Origin: Gonium pectorale
Lineage: Eukaryota; Chlorophyta; Chlorophyceae; Chlamydomonadales; Volvocaceae
Assembly: GCA_001584585.1 (NCBI GenBank)
Contig: LSYV01000034.1
Coordinates: forward strand, 880,372-903,297
Length of the DNA stretch: 22,926 nt
Direction: 5' to 3'
Every line of letters begins with the position of its first letter. The stretch's first letter is position 1. Positions 1 to 10,899 of the stretch are shown piece after piece. The position numbers were made by a program, and so were the translations under genes. Below the pieces are notes generated by a model. It had not been told where the DNA came from. It searched no databases and worked only from the letters and a program-made list of their open reading frames with translations.

Positions 1-1
1 G

Positions 2-3000
2 TTGGAGCGGGCGCGACGCGACTCGGTCGGCGCCGGGGAGGAGGCCCGTCTAGCGGGCCGGGAGGCGGGGCTTGACACCAAAGCGGCTGCAAAGGGCGAA
101 GCTATGGAGGCGGGGGTCGCGGCATCGGAGTCAGAGCTGGGGCCGGGGCCGCTGCTGCTGCGCACCGCTCAGCCGGCGCTCGCGCCCGCGGCGGAGGGCG
201 GCGCGGGCTGCGGCGGCGCCAACCTGGCGTGGTACCTGCAGTACGGCAAGCCGCAGCTGCAACCGCGCCGGGGGCGCGCCGCGCTGCGGCTGACGGCGCG
301 GGACCTTCAGGGCGCGCCCGGGACGGGCCTGCTCTTCGCCCGGCAGCTGCTGGTGGCGCGGGCCGGCGGCGGCGGCGGCGGCAGCGGGAACGCGAGCGGG
401 GACGCGAGTGGGAACGGGAACGCCGCGGCGACGGGCATTCAGGGCTGGGTGGTGGTGGTGTCCGGGGCCAACCCCTGCTCCTCCTTCCGCGCCTGGCTAA
501 GCGTGACCATTGAGCAGCCGGGCGCGCCCGCCGCGCCCAGTGGGACCCAGGCGGCTGGCGAGGCGGGTGCCGTCGGCGGCGATGCGCGGGAGGCGCTGGA
601 GGCGGAGGCGCGCCGCTCGCTGGCGGCGCCGGCGCGGACGGTGCGGCACGACGTGGAGGTGACGCCGCTGGCGGCGCCGCTGCCGGCGCTGGTGCGGGCG
701 GGCCGCTGGCCGGTGCGAGTGCGCTCGTGAGTACGACGGGGCGGGGGGCGGCTTTGCTGCTTTCGGGCCACGAATCGAGGGCCGCGAATCGGGGAGCAAC
801 GCGGGGGTGCTGCTGCTGCCGGCGGTGCCATCCAAGCATCGTTGCCCCATATTCCGCCCCGCGGAATCACGGCGGCTTTCCGCCGTTGACGCGTACACGG
901 GCACACGGGCACGGAGCACGGGGACGGTGTGGAGCCGCGAGCGAGGCCCTAGGGAGGCCAAGTATGGGGGCCGGCTGTACGGGAAAGTGCTTGTGGGGCT
1001 GCTCGCGGAGTGTACGTTTATGGGCCTCCACAGCCCTGACAGACAGCGGCCTGTACGAGGGAGCCATTGGCTAGGAGGAGTCCGCTCCGGCTCCGGATCC
1101 CGCCACGGAGGGTCCCGCGGCAAGCGCCCGGTTGACCCTCGCCGCTGCCCCGTTCCCCTCGCAGCGAGTGGCACGACGTCACGCAGGGCCGCGACTACCA
1201 GTCCCGCGCCGCGTGGCTGCTGCTGCTGCCGCCGTCGGCGGTGGCGCCGCTGCTGCAGCAGCCAGGAGCGCCGCACCTGGGGCTGGACCTGGCCGCGCTG
1301 GCGGCGGGCGGCAGCGGCAGCGGTGGCGGCGGGCCTCCCGACAGCCGGACGGTGACTGTGACCCTGACGGTGTGGCTGGCCGAGCCGTCCCACGCGCCGG
1401 CGTTCCGCCTGGTGGCCGCCCCGCTGCCTGCGCAGGTGGGGGGCCTGGGCGGGCTGGGGTGGGGTGAGAGGCGGAGAGGCAAGCCACGAAACCACAGGGG
1501 GTTACCTGTTGGGTAGGGACAGGTGGGCGGGGGGTGCCTCATGCTGTCAAGACCTCGCCAGGATGGGCACCAGTGTGAGTGGGCGGGCAAGTGAGTGGGC
1601 GGGCTGGGGTAGAAGAGGCAAAGAGGCAGTTGCAGGACCGCAGGGTTTGTCTATGATTGGCGCAGGTGTGGTACAGGTGGGCGGGCCCACCCCTAGGAAG
1701 CCTTGCCGGGATCGGCACAAATATGTGCCTGCGCTGTGCGAGCCGAATGGCGACCGCCTCTCCACCCGACCCTGAGCTGATCGGGACGCCCGTGCCCATG
1801 CCAACACAACCTCGCAGCCGCAGCAGCTCCTCCGCCCGCAGCCCGCGCTGCCGTTCCTCCAGGACCTTCCTAGGCTGCGATTGGCACCTGCCGCGCTGCT
1901 CCCGCCGGCCGCAGCCGCGGCGCAGCCGCAGCCCTTGGTCCCCCTGGACGTCCCCCTCCTCGCGCTCGCGGCCTCCCGCGGCGGCCTCGGCGCGGCGCTG
2001 CGGTGGCTGGGCGCCCTGCACTATGCGGCCCTCCGCGTCTCCGCTGCCCCGCTGCGGGGCCAGGTGCCAGGGCAGGGAGGCGGCGCCGCTGGCGGCGGGG
2101 TGGCCGGAGGCAATGCGGCTCGGGCGGCGGCTGGCGGCGAGGAGGATGACGGCCTGAAGGACTGCCTGCACACGGCGGTGCTGCTGGTTGGGGGCGGCGC
2201 GGGCGGCGTCCTCCAGGTGCTGTGGGCTGTGGGCTGACAGGGTACCGGTGTATTGTGGTAGCACCTTCGTGTATGGCTTAAAGACCCGGGTGAAGTGGGG
2301 GATTGGCATGAGAGGAGGGGATGCATGTCCCTGACGAGTCGATGTGCTAACGCATCGACGGCGAGCCCCAATGCGCATGAGCTACGCTGCGAAAGAGGAT
2401 GTACACGGCCCACGTGCTCGCGTCTAGAGCTGTGTTACGGCCGGGTCAAGTCTATCGGCCCAGCTTCTGCAGCTGCTGCTGTGTTGTCGGGCGTTCCGCA
2501 TTCCGCCTCAGGTGAGCGCCAACCGCACCTACTACAGCCTGGAGCGCTGCGCGGCCGACCCGCGGGGCTGCTCGGCGGTGGCCGCCGTACTGGATCCGGC
2601 CTGCAAGTACCGGCTGGAACTGGTGCCCTACATCTCGGGCCGCCTCCCGGCGCTGCTGCTGGCGAACGCGGGGCGGCTGTGGCTGGGGGCGCAGTTGCTT
2701 GCGTTGCTGGCGGTGGCGGCCTTGACAGTGGCAGAGGCGACGGGGGCGGCGGAGGCGGAGGCGGCAGGGCACAGCGATTCGAACGGCGATGGGGCCAGCG
2801 CATCGGTGGCGGGCAATCACCGCCGCCGCCGCCGGCGATTTGGCGGCTGGGTACTGCTGCCGGCGGAGGGACTGCACGTGCTGCAGGTACGGCACCGAGC
2901 TCCATTCAGAGCAGAAAGCTGTTGTAGGGGTAAAAGCTGTTCCACGTCCGTGCCTGCAGCAGCGCCTTGCTGCGCATACGTATTCTCGGTTCGAACCGAA

Positions 3001-4463
3001 ACGCACCGAAACGCACCGGCGCCCGTTTCCCTCCGCAACAGTCCGCCCTGGGCCCCTCGCGCCGCTCGCTGGAGCTCCTGGCCTGGACGGCCGTGGCGTC
3101 GGTCCTGCTGGCGTGGGCCGCCCCGCCGCCGCACCTGGAGGCGGAGCGAGGGGGAGCAGCGCCGGAGCCCGACGCGGACGCCGTTGGTGCGGACGCCGCT
3201 CAGCGGAGCGCCCCCGACCTCCCGCGGCTCCTCTGGCCCGCGGTCCGCCTCGCCGCTCAGGTCGCGGGGCTGTGCCCCCAGGCCCACCGCCCCGACTGCG
3301 GCTGGAGCCCGTCGTACTTACCTCTGGGCATGCTGTTCGCCGGTGACAGTGGCAGCACCGGCGGCGGCAGGGCAATGACCCATGAGTCGGCTGCCGAGCC
3401 GCAGTGCGCTCTGGACTGGCTGGCGCTGGCGGCGGCGGCGCTGTTGGCTTGCTGGCTGCTGACGGCGGTTCTGCAGGCGGCAGCCGCGGTGGCGGGCGTT
3501 CTGACGGCGCTTCTGCAGGCTACTTGGTTTGCGGTGCTGACGCTGCCGTGCCGGGTCCTGCTCGTGTGGCCGGCGGGCGCAACGCGGCGCGCCCTGCGCC
3601 GCCGCTTTTCGGGGCAGGCCTGCGAGAGCGTGGAAGGGGACGCTGGTCTACCTCGCGGAGATGACGAGCGGCGCGCAGGTCTGGGCGCCATCGGCCGGTG
3701 CTGTGGCGAGGCGGCGGTGGTGGCGGCTCTCGTGTCGCTGGCGGGGGCGCCGTCCGCCGTGCCCGCGGCGGTGCTCCTTGCGTCGGTCCTCGCACTGGCG
3801 CGTGCCTTGACGGCGCCCACGACCGTCCTGGCGGGAGGGCCACTCCCGGCGTCGGCGTCGGCGCTGCTGCGGCCGTCAGCGCGGGCTGTGCAGTGGGAGC
3901 GGCGGCGCCACCTCGCCTGGCTGCTGTACTACGCAGCGTACGGCGCGTCGGCGGCCCCAGCGGTGGCGGCAGCGCTGCGCCGGCTGCTGTTGCGGCCCCG
4001 CGCGCTGGCGGCGCTGCTGGCGGCGGCGGGTGAGGCGACCGCGGCCGTTGCGACGTTGGCGACGGAGGACCGCGCGTTGGACGCAATCGTGTTGGGCTTA
4101 CAACGGCTGGCGGCGACGGCGCCGCAGGCGCTGGCGGCGGTGGCAGCGGCGGCGGGCCGGTGGACGGCGCCGTCCGACGGTGACCAATGGGGGTACCTGC
4201 TGGCGGCGCTGCATTGCACGACGTTAGTCTGGGCCGCCTCCGGCGCCGCCGCCATGAGTACGGCACCCGCTGGCGCGTCGAATAGGTCCGGGGCCGGGCC
4301 ATGGTCGCGTTTGGTGATAGCGGCTGGTGTGGCGCTGCTGTGCCTGGCCTGGTGGCTCGGGTCCCCTGCTGCGGCACATGCGATCGCGTGGGCGCTGGGC
4401 CTGTGCCAGCTGCTGGCCGCTGGCTTGCAGCCTAGGCGTGTGGGATCCACGCCAGGCCAGTAG
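2..4463 (+). CDS. Multi-pass membrane protein, possible PGAP1/Bst1-like GPI inositol-deacylase (5' end outside window)
   Basis: Exons read as 2-726, 1165-1435, 1818-2216, 2512-2886 and 3042-4463 (stop TAG), partial at the 5' end; about 1063 residues are visible. Donors are GTGAGT, GTGGGG, GTGCTG and GTACGG; every acceptor is a pyrimidine-rich AG, and the frame is continuous across all four introns. The frame is open to the left edge, so the ATG at 104 need not be the start. Residues 1-540 are a soluble, beta-rich-looking region with Gly/Ser/Asn-rich linkers. It includes a WVVVVSGANPCSSF stretch and, in exon 4, a Cys-containing patch followed by YRLELVPYISGRLPALLLAN, which leads into the first membrane segment. 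Exon 5 adds about eight or nine Ala/Leu-rich membrane segments. A lumenal beta region followed by a C-terminal membrane bundle fits PGAP1, the ER enzyme that removes the inositol acyl chain from GPI anchors. The catalytic lipase domain would lie upstream and is not visible, so the name is an inference; the gene itself is well supported. Confidence 0.6.
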
Positions 4464-4511
4464 GCTCAGCGCCGGAAGGCCCGGCACATGGAAGGTGTAC
4501 CGCTTGAAGTA

Positions 4512-4585
4512 CTGCTGGAAACATCACACCCTCGGGTGTGTATGTTCGTAGAGGCTGCCTTCCCCGTTTCTGGTTATCTTTTTTT
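4512..4585 (+). repeat. Dispersed repeat, copy 1
   Basis: This copy begins CTGCTGGAAACATC, contains the short hairpin CACACCCTCGGGTGTG, then GAGGCTGCCTTCCC, and ends in a run of T. It matches the reverse complement of 5619-5689 at most positions and matches 18048-18110 more loosely. The T-run end and dispersed placement suggest a small non-autonomous element or a fragment of one; the family is not recognised. Confidence 0.6.
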
Positions 4586-5618
4586 GAAGTGGTGAACGGC
4601 GTGCAAGAACTGTTGGCATAAGCAAGTAACCAAGCAATCTATGCGGCAGCCTATGCAGCTCATCAAGACCCATCAGGAACTTGACGCTGGCGAGGCCTTG
4701 GGCGATGCTGGCCTGTTTGACATCTGAGTTGGGCTGATGCCATGACAGCAGGGCCCGCGGCCGTCCGTGCGTGTGGGCGGGCTGCGGTCCAGGCCCGAAC
4801 CAGGGGGACGTGTCAAACCATGCCTGCTTTACACGCAAACACGTGTTCACGGTATACACCGGCGCGCCGCGGAAAGCACTTTAGCCAACTCTGCAAGTAC
4901 GTGATCTCGTAGTCACGTCTACGCCTGAACCCGTGCCCGCGCACGTTACCGTATCTCCTTCACTTGCAGCCTCTACTGCGCTTACTGCGCTCTACTCTTG
5001 CAGCCACCGCTGTTACTACCCGTGGTCAGGTAGCCCCTTGCATATCATACACGTATAAATGCTGTACATGCATACATACTACATTATTGTCCGTAAGCCA
5101 GCACCCCTTCGTCCACCCCGATAAAAGGCGCCCTGGCCCAAAGCAAAACAGCGCTGCCGCTCGCATATCTAACGCTGGCGGGTCCACCGAATGCAGTGGC
5201 CCCGCTGCTGGCCGCCCTGGCTAGCTGCCGACGCCGACGCCTGCGGTAACCGGTACCACGTTGGAAGGCAGAGCATCTTGGAAAAAAGAGAAATCTGCAG
5301 AGAAAGAGCATCTTGGCAACCGACAACGGCTCATGGACAGCCGGCGGGCACGTGAGCGGCTGAAGGGCACAGGGTTGGGCATGTGACAAAGCGAGCGATA
5401 GGGTGACTGGTATGTCGATATGTGCAGCACCTATGGGCAACATTTATGGGCAACACCAATATCCTTGCCGACAGACCTTGGACCCTGAGCCTGACCCAAC
5501 AAGTCAACCCCTAAGAACTCTACGCTGGGAGTGCTGGGCTGGGCTGGATAGCTGGGCTGAGCTGAGCGGGACCCCATACCGGTACACCGGGACAGCGGGC
5601 CCTCAGCGTGTAGATGCG

Positions 5619-5689
5619 AAAAAGGAAACTGAAACAGGGAAGGCAGCCTCCATGGTCATACACACCCGGGGGTGCGATGTTTCCAGCAG
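5619..5689 (-). repeat. Dispersed repeat, copy 2 (inverted relative to copy 1)
   Basis: On the minus strand this reads CTGCTGGAAACATC, then CGGGTGTGTATG, GAGGCTGCCTTCCC, and ends in a T-run. It is the same order and nearly the same spacing as copy 1 about 1.1 kb away. The differences cluster in a six-base block between the TATG and GAGG parts and just before the T-run. Confidence 0.6.
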
Positions 5690-5839
5690 GGCGCCGAGTA
5701 GCGAGTACAGGACATGGCGGGTGAGGGAAACGAGCAGACGGGCCCTGCCGGTGTGGACCTTGCTGTGCGCGTTTGGATAAGCGCGTCTGGATAAGCAGGA
5801 TTGGTTTGATCTTTGAGGTGAGGGCTGTGCCGGTACTTG

Positions 5840-5878
5840 CAGAACTTCCGTACATCTGGTACTTGTACGGAAGTTCTG
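5840..5878. repeat. Perfect 14-bp inverted repeat (hairpin)
   Basis: The arms are CAGAACTTCCGTAC at 5840-5853 and GTACGGAAGTTCTG at 5865-5878, separated by an 11-base loop. The 8-mer GGTACTTG occurs at the left flank and again within the loop. It lies in gene-free DNA; it could be a mobile-element remnant or a structured RNA, and nothing in the sequence decides. Confidence 0.7.
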
Positions 5879-7664
5879 GGTTCCTATCTTGTCCGCGGTA
5901 CGTTGTCTTCGCGCCCTTTCGATTGGTGAGCAGTGCGTGCCCTTTGGGCTATCGGTGCGGCCCACAGGCATGCCTCCACAAATCATTGACCCATGCCATG
6001 CGTCGCGACGGCTCAGTAGATCAGGCCACTCGACTGCGGCGAGGCGGGCAGTCTGAGTGTGATGGCAGGAGCGCTGCTGCGCGCCGTCGCTGGAACTATG
6101 AAAGTGGAGCACGCCTCGCTGATCTTGACCCGCGCTTCCTGTTACCCGTGACAAGCAACCTGTTACTGGCATCAGTCCAGCGCTTGCTGAGGCGACTGGG
6201 TGAAGGACAACGTTTTCCTCAGCCTGTTTCCTGTAACTGTTCCCCGTTGCGTGCCCCCAACGCTGGGTACCTGCCCGAGGTTCGCGCCAGAAACCACACG
6301 AGCCAGAGCTACGCAGCCACCACCCAGTAGGACCGAGTACGTACATTTGCTCGCGGATAGGTCGACGAGCTTGATGGCGTGTCAGGGATGCCGTGTGCCT
6401 GGGAGTGCCGTACCTGTCGCCGTAGAGGCGGACTACCTCTTTCCCTGCAGATTGTCACATGATTCGGGCGCGGAGCACAGGGTCCACGGTGGCAGTTTGG
6501 GCATTTTTGTGTGAGCGCAGATGCCGTACATGGCTACTGGGCGATGGGACCCTTGTTGGCGTTCGGTCATATCCTTCTTGGGGCTGCCCAGCATGGTGGA
6601 TTGGTGTGGTGTGGACCACCAGCAGCCGCGTGCTACGTCGTGCTACGGCGAAGCTTCAGCATGACGCGCGTGTAAGCAGGGCAGGGCGTGTGCGTGGGTC
6701 CGGCACGGTAGATAGAGAAGACATGTGTGCTTATACCTGTAATGCTTGCGTACAATGTGCGCACTTGTCGGCGTTTTTGTTCTGTGCGTGCATAACAAAC
6801 TCAGGTTTGCCAGTTCACGGAACACCGCCGCCGCAGTACTGCGCACACAAGCAACGAGCCGTCGCCCACCGTAGGACCCGGTGGTCAAGCCCAGAAACCT
6901 TGTCGTGGCACCCGCGTGCCCGCAGGTGCAGCCGCGCCACGAAATGCACCCATAGCCATGCGTAAATCCGCTCATTGACCTTGGATGAATGCGTTAACTC
7001 TCATACAACTTCGGAAGTGTCTCATCAGCTAAAACCCTATGATCGTAGTTCTAAGCGCCCTGGCAGGTTACATTTATGCATAAGCGCTTGCCGCTCGGCC
7101 TCCTATTTAGCTTGCGGCGGGTTCGCCCAATACCACAGTGAGCACATTGCTAGCTAACCCCGTGCTGCGCACACGCTACACCCCGTTAGTACTCCAGCAA
7201 AGGATGGATATATACGTGCGTAACATGATGATGAGGAAGTCCAGCCAAACCCGGACGCCAGAGGTAGCAAGCAGCGAATCCGATGAATGTTGACGATGCG
7301 GCGTAACCAGGCATCCGCAACTCAGAATGTCCAATTCTGAAGAATTTGAGCATGGTGAAGATGTCATAGGGCTACTGGGCGGCTCCATAGCCGCGGTGGC
7401 GAACCTGCATCGCTGTTGAAGCGGCGAGCGTAAACTTTCAGCGCATTTCGCTGCGGAACAAACTGCTCAAGCAAGCGTACATTATCGTTTGAGTGAAACA
7501 TTAGGTCGCCTCCATCTTGACAGGATAGGCAATAAAACTGCCCCGAGGTTCTTGCCGTGCTGGCTCATACCCGCCTCCGGCTCCAGAGCCCCTGGTGAAC
7601 ATGAGCTTTCAGGGTCGCTATTGCCGGACGTCCTTATTTCCCATGCATCGATGCCCCTGTGATC

Positions 7665-7690
7665 CAGGATCCAAGTTACCTTGGATCCTG
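7665..7690. repeat. 11-bp inverted repeat with 4-base loop upstream of coiled-coil gene
   Basis: CAGGATCCAAG at 7665-7675 and its exact reverse complement CTTGGATCCTG at 7680-7690 flank the loop TTAC. It ends about 110 bases before the ATG at 7801, so it could lie in the promoter or 5' UTR. A regulatory role is only a guess. Confidence 0.55.
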
Positions 7691-7800
7691 ATTCTTTTGT
7701 CCAGGAGAGTGTCCTGAAACGAATTACCCTCTCCCTCAACAGGAAGCAAATATTCACTTGTCACCCTTTGGAGCGTGTATGTAGCTGCTATTGCTGGAAA

Positions 7801-8532
7801 ATGGCGCAGCCACTTGTGCACGTTGAAATGACGAATGCTGCAGCAGGACTCGCCCAAGCTTCGATGGCGCTTCAAGCGGCAGGCGCGGCATTCTCCGGAG
7901 GGCAACCTCCTCCGTGGGCGCAAGGCCTCATTCAGCCGCTCCTGCAGCAGCTGGCGACCATGCAGCAGCAGTTCACGGGCGTGAAAGAGCAGTTCACGGC
8001 AGTGCAGGAGCAGCTCGCGGGCAACACGCAGCAACTGGCGACCATGCAGCAGCAGGTCACGGCCGTGCAGGAGCAGCTCACGGGCAACACGCAGCAGCTG
8101 GCGACCATGCAGCAGCAGGTCACGGTCGCGAAGGAGCAGGTCACGGCCGTGCAGGAGCAGCTCGCGGGCAACACGCAGCAGCTGGCGGCCATGCAGCAGC
8201 AGGTCACGGCCGTGCAGGAGCAGCTCACGGGTAACACGCAGCAGCTAACGACCGTTCTCGCGAATCTGGTTCCATATCGCGCCGCTTCAGCTCGCGCGCA
8301 CAACGCGTCTGCGCCGAGCGATGAGACGCCGCTGCTGGAGGTGCCTATCGAGCTGGCGCAGGGCTTCGGCCGGGTCCCCGCCAACTTCCCCAAGAACCGC
8401 GTGGCCCTGAAGTCCATGGACATCCAGACGCTTAGCCAGCTCCTGCAGGACTACGGCATCGTTCCCGGCCCGACCGTTGACCTGTGCGTCCTGCAGCTTG
8501 CCCATCACATCGCCCTTAACATGCCACGCTAA
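7801..8532 (+). CDS. Intronless coiled-coil repeat protein with small SAP-like C-terminal region
   Basis: The single exon encodes 243 residues. The start ATG at 7801 has a good algal context (AAAATGG); the frame opens from 7681 with no earlier in-frame ATG. Residues 1-50 are Ala/Gln-rich. Residues 51-148 are four repeat units of 28, 21, 28 and 21 residues with cores such as QLATMQQQVTAVQEQL. All are multiples of seven, so the heptad phase is kept and a long coiled coil is expected. Residues 149-195 form a linker. Residues about 196-240 contain a Phe-Pro-Lys-Asn motif followed by helices around IQTLSQLLQDYGI, a pattern resembling SAP/HeH-type two-helix folds. I believe similar tails occur in other volvocine proteins, but this is from memory. 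Function is unknown; oligomerisation plus nucleic-acid or protein binding is an inference. The lack of introns is unusual beside its multi-exon neighbours and could reflect retrocopy origin. Confidence 0.7.
   Translation: MAQPLVHVEMTNAAAGLAQASMALQAAGAAFSGGQPPPWAQGLIQPLLQQLATMQQQFTGVKEQFTAVQEQLAGNTQQLATMQQQVTAVQEQLTGNTQQLATMQQQVTVAKEQVTAVQEQLAGNTQQLAAMQQQVTAVQEQLTGNTQQLTTVLANLVPYRAASARAHNASAPSDETPLLEVPIELAQGFGRVPANFPKNRVALKSMDIQTLSQLLQDYGIVPGPTVDLCVLQLAHHIALNMPR
7951..8244 (+). repeat. 147-bp higher-order tandem repeat, two copies, inside the coiled-coil gene
   Basis: The units are 7951-8034 (84 bp), 8035-8097 (63 bp), 8098-8181 (84 bp) and 8182-8244 (63 bp). The long-short pair is therefore duplicated as a 147-bp block. 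Each unit begins CTGGCGACCATGCAGCAGCA or a one-to-two-base variant, and all lengths are multiples of 21 bp, i.e. whole heptads. The high nucleotide identity between blocks suggests recent duplication or homogenisation. Confidence 0.9.
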
Positions 8533-10110
8533 ACCGGTACGAGTTGGTCAGCGCATCACGATGGTGTTCTAGGAATGTGCTTGACCTCACAAACCCGAGC
8601 TGTTCATCCCGGGTTGTAGGAACCCTACATTGCGGTCGGCGCTCCCAGATCACGAGGCTTTGGAAGTACGTTCGAATGGAAACGACGACGGCAGCGTGGC
8701 TAGTTGCCTGTGGGGAAGGCGGAGCGGCCGGCGGGCCCGCGCCGCCGGTATGCCGATGCCGGTCGAGTGGACGACCGCTGCTGCTGCATGGATAGCGTCC
8801 GCCCCCTCAATTTTTGCATCAGAAGAAGGGCAGTCCTCCAGTGGCGATTGAGATATCGTGCTGAAGGTTGTAGCGGATTGGGCTCCTCGTTTCGCTGACC
8901 TTGGTAATGAGCCGGTTAGCAGGGCGGTGGGGAGGTGGCTTGGCGACAAGCCGGATGGGTTTTTTCTTTAAATGGAAACGCTGCAAGGGAAGACTGTTTC
9001 TTAGGGAAGACTGTTCAGTTTGGGTTATGGAACTGCATGTGGATGTACTGGGGGCGATGAAGGTGATGTCGTACTCGCCGGTCGCGGATACATAAAGGAG
9101 ACCAGTCGGGAAGCAGCTGTGGCAAAAGTACATTGCAAGGACTGTTGGGATAACAAGCGGCACAGGTCTCGGCACATGTTTGCTGCCGTGCCGGCATGGA
9201 TCACGGCTGGTTGGGCAGCGGCCGCTCGTCCAGCAGCAGCTGTTACAGGGCGAGCATGCCCTTGATAGGTAGGCGGCGCCGCTGCGGCGCTTGCGCACGA
9301 AGTTTTAGTAGTAAGCTGTGGGTGGTGGCCACCGCCGCGGGTCTGACGACGAGGATGTATGGTTCCAGGCCTGGCCAACAGACACACTTGTTCACAGTAG
9401 TGCCAAGGTACGGCATAGCCTCCTGTTGGATGCAGCCCTCTCGCAAATGCCGCGGGCCTGGCAAAGCTCTGTGGATGGTTCGTGCTTTCGCGTACAGAGC
9501 TTTTCCCTCGTACCGCGGGGGGGGGGGGTGAGAGCAGAGCTTTGGTGGACAAAACTGTCCGCTCTTGTGTCACACGACACGACCAAAAACACGAACAGTC
9601 TGTGTGCACACCGTCGATCTCGTTTGCTGTGGCACTTTCAGCACCGGACACCTCAAGCACCACAGCCTCAACTATTGCCCCGTCTCGCCCGGCCGTCTTG
9701 CTCGGACATCGGGGCCCTGCCACACTCCGTGGCCTCAGAATGAAGGTATGAAGCCGTACGGTTACAACCATGCGCTCCCCCCATCCAAACAAACGAAGCC
9801 GTGCGTGCGTTCGAGGCCGGAAGTGCAGGGCCTGCCCGCAGGTGATGCGTAGAAACTCACGACATGACATCGAATTGCAGAGTCCCCAAGGCCCGAAAAG
9901 CCCGAAGAAGACGGGATCAGGGCACAGGGCCAGGGGAACCAACCACCTCAACAAACTATGGGGAGAGTCTGCGTAGCTTGTGCAAGCGATGCACTTTCCC
10001 CTTCCACAAGTCGCACAGCCTAGCTACCACTGAAGGCCACAGGAACCACGGCGTTCCACCCGTCCACATCACGACCCTGGCAACGGCACGCCCAGCAACA
10101 ACCCCGTCTT

Positions 10111-10128
10111 GCTTGCTTGCAAGCAAGC
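10111..10128. repeat. 18-bp perfect palindrome
   Basis: GCTTGCTTGCAAGCAAGC is its own reverse complement. It may simply be a GCTT/AAGC microsatellite-like inversion. It lies past the stop of the minus-strand uridine phosphorylase gene, beyond the possible poly(A) motif. Confidence 0.6.
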
Positions 10129-10345
10129 CGAAGGGCCGCGAATGGCCGGGACACCGCCCAACGAACTGCGCTCGCGCCAGCTTCCACATTGCCGTCGCGA
10201 CATCCACCACCGCACCCCGACCTTGTGCGAGTGCGAGGATACCGGCATGTCCCTGGAACAAAACGTCAACGTTTCACACAGCCAGCGGCGAACACCAGCA
10301 TAGCGTTGTACAGGAGAGCGCCAGCTATGTCGTCAGCAACGGAGC

Positions 10346-10350
10346 TTACA
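10346..10350 (-). terminator. Possible TGTAA poly(A) signal for the uridine phosphorylase gene
   Basis: TGTAA on the minus strand is the usual near-upstream poly(A) element of chlorophyte algae. This is the first one I find after the stop codon at 10900, implying a 3' UTR of about 550 bases. The motif is only five bases long, so chance is a real alternative. Confidence 0.25.
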
Positions 10351-10899
10351 GGCCGTCTGCGGTTCTCCAACAAGTCTCCTATGCCGCTGGAGTCTCCTAC
10401 GCCGCTGCGAGCGGTGTATGTCCGTTTAGGCAAGCGAAGCCACGTCAAGCCACATCAAAACCCTGCCAAGCATCAACCTCAACCCCGCCATCCCGTTGCG
10501 TGCTGCGTAACACGCGCCAGCGTGCTTTAGGCCTATAGTCCGGCGCAGGCCTCTCCAGTGACAACAGCAAACGCGTGTCGCCAAGTGCATAGAATCACGG
10601 CAACCTAGCAGGCACCCGCTGTACAACCACCTCCACCACCGCGCCTGCACTGGCTCTGCAGAGCCTCAGCACTACTCCCCTTCGTGCCGGTGACGGCATT
10701 CGCTGACGCTCTAGATCCTCTGTTAAACCCCTGCAGGTTCTCTACGCCAACTTCCACACGGCACTGCGACAGCAGCACCGGATATCCGCTAAAAACGTGG
10801 TAGCGCTGTACAGTACAATGTAGCCCAAGAGCCGGGCCTTGATTGAGGGCGGCGCCCTGGGTGCGGTGCCCGAGCGGGCACTTGCGGGCACAGCTCGGC

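Larger units (their letters stand above)
4464..7800. other. Gene-poor intergenic region
   Basis: I see no supportable gene here. Open frames in this stretch lack G/C third-position bias and show no recognisable domain. It contains two copies of a dispersed repeat in opposite orientation (4512-4585 and 5619-5689), a perfect hairpin (5840-5878), a GCTGG/GCTGA-rich patch near 5524-5570, a relatively AT-rich stretch near 5040-5125, an 11-bp inverted repeat (7665-7690), and a possible decayed coding fragment at 7327-7490. The 3' UTR of the upstream membrane-protein gene must end here, but I find no TGTAA poly(A) motif in the first kilobase after its stop. The 5' UTR and promoter of the coiled-coil gene lie at the right end. 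Confidence 0.6.
8533..10899. other. Gene-poor intergenic region downstream of two convergent genes
   Basis: No gene is supported here. The longest open frame (9025-9954, minus) has no recognisable domain and an unbiased composition. The stretch holds the 3' UTR of the coiled-coil gene at the left and that of the minus-strand uridine phosphorylase gene at the right. It also holds a G-run near 9517-9528, two nearby copies of GGGAAGACTGTT around 8989-9015, and an 18-bp palindrome at 10111-10128. Confidence 0.55.

Noticed and set aside
497..1495. Minus-strand open frame of 332 codons
   Set aside because: It runs across two plus-strand exons and an intron of the membrane-protein gene. Its Arg/Pro/Gln-heavy composition is the usual antisense shadow of GC-rich coding DNA.
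2985..3000. GGTTCGAACC resembling a tRNA T-arm
   Set aside because: It lies in intron 4 of the membrane-protein gene. The flanks do not form a five-pair T-stem, and no D-arm or acceptor stem can be built around it.
5603..6346. Minus-strand open frame of 247 codons
   Set aside because: It has random-looking composition, contains the dispersed repeat at its end and the hairpin inside it, and resembles no domain I know.
9517..9528. Run of G near 9517
   Set aside because: A homopolymer in non-coding DNA; most simply a slippage tract or assembly-sensitive site, without further structure.
9025..9954. Minus-strand open frame of 309 codons
   Set aside because: It has no recognisable domain, no third-position G/C bias and a composition like random translated DNA. 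It lies where 3' UTRs of neighbouring genes are expected.
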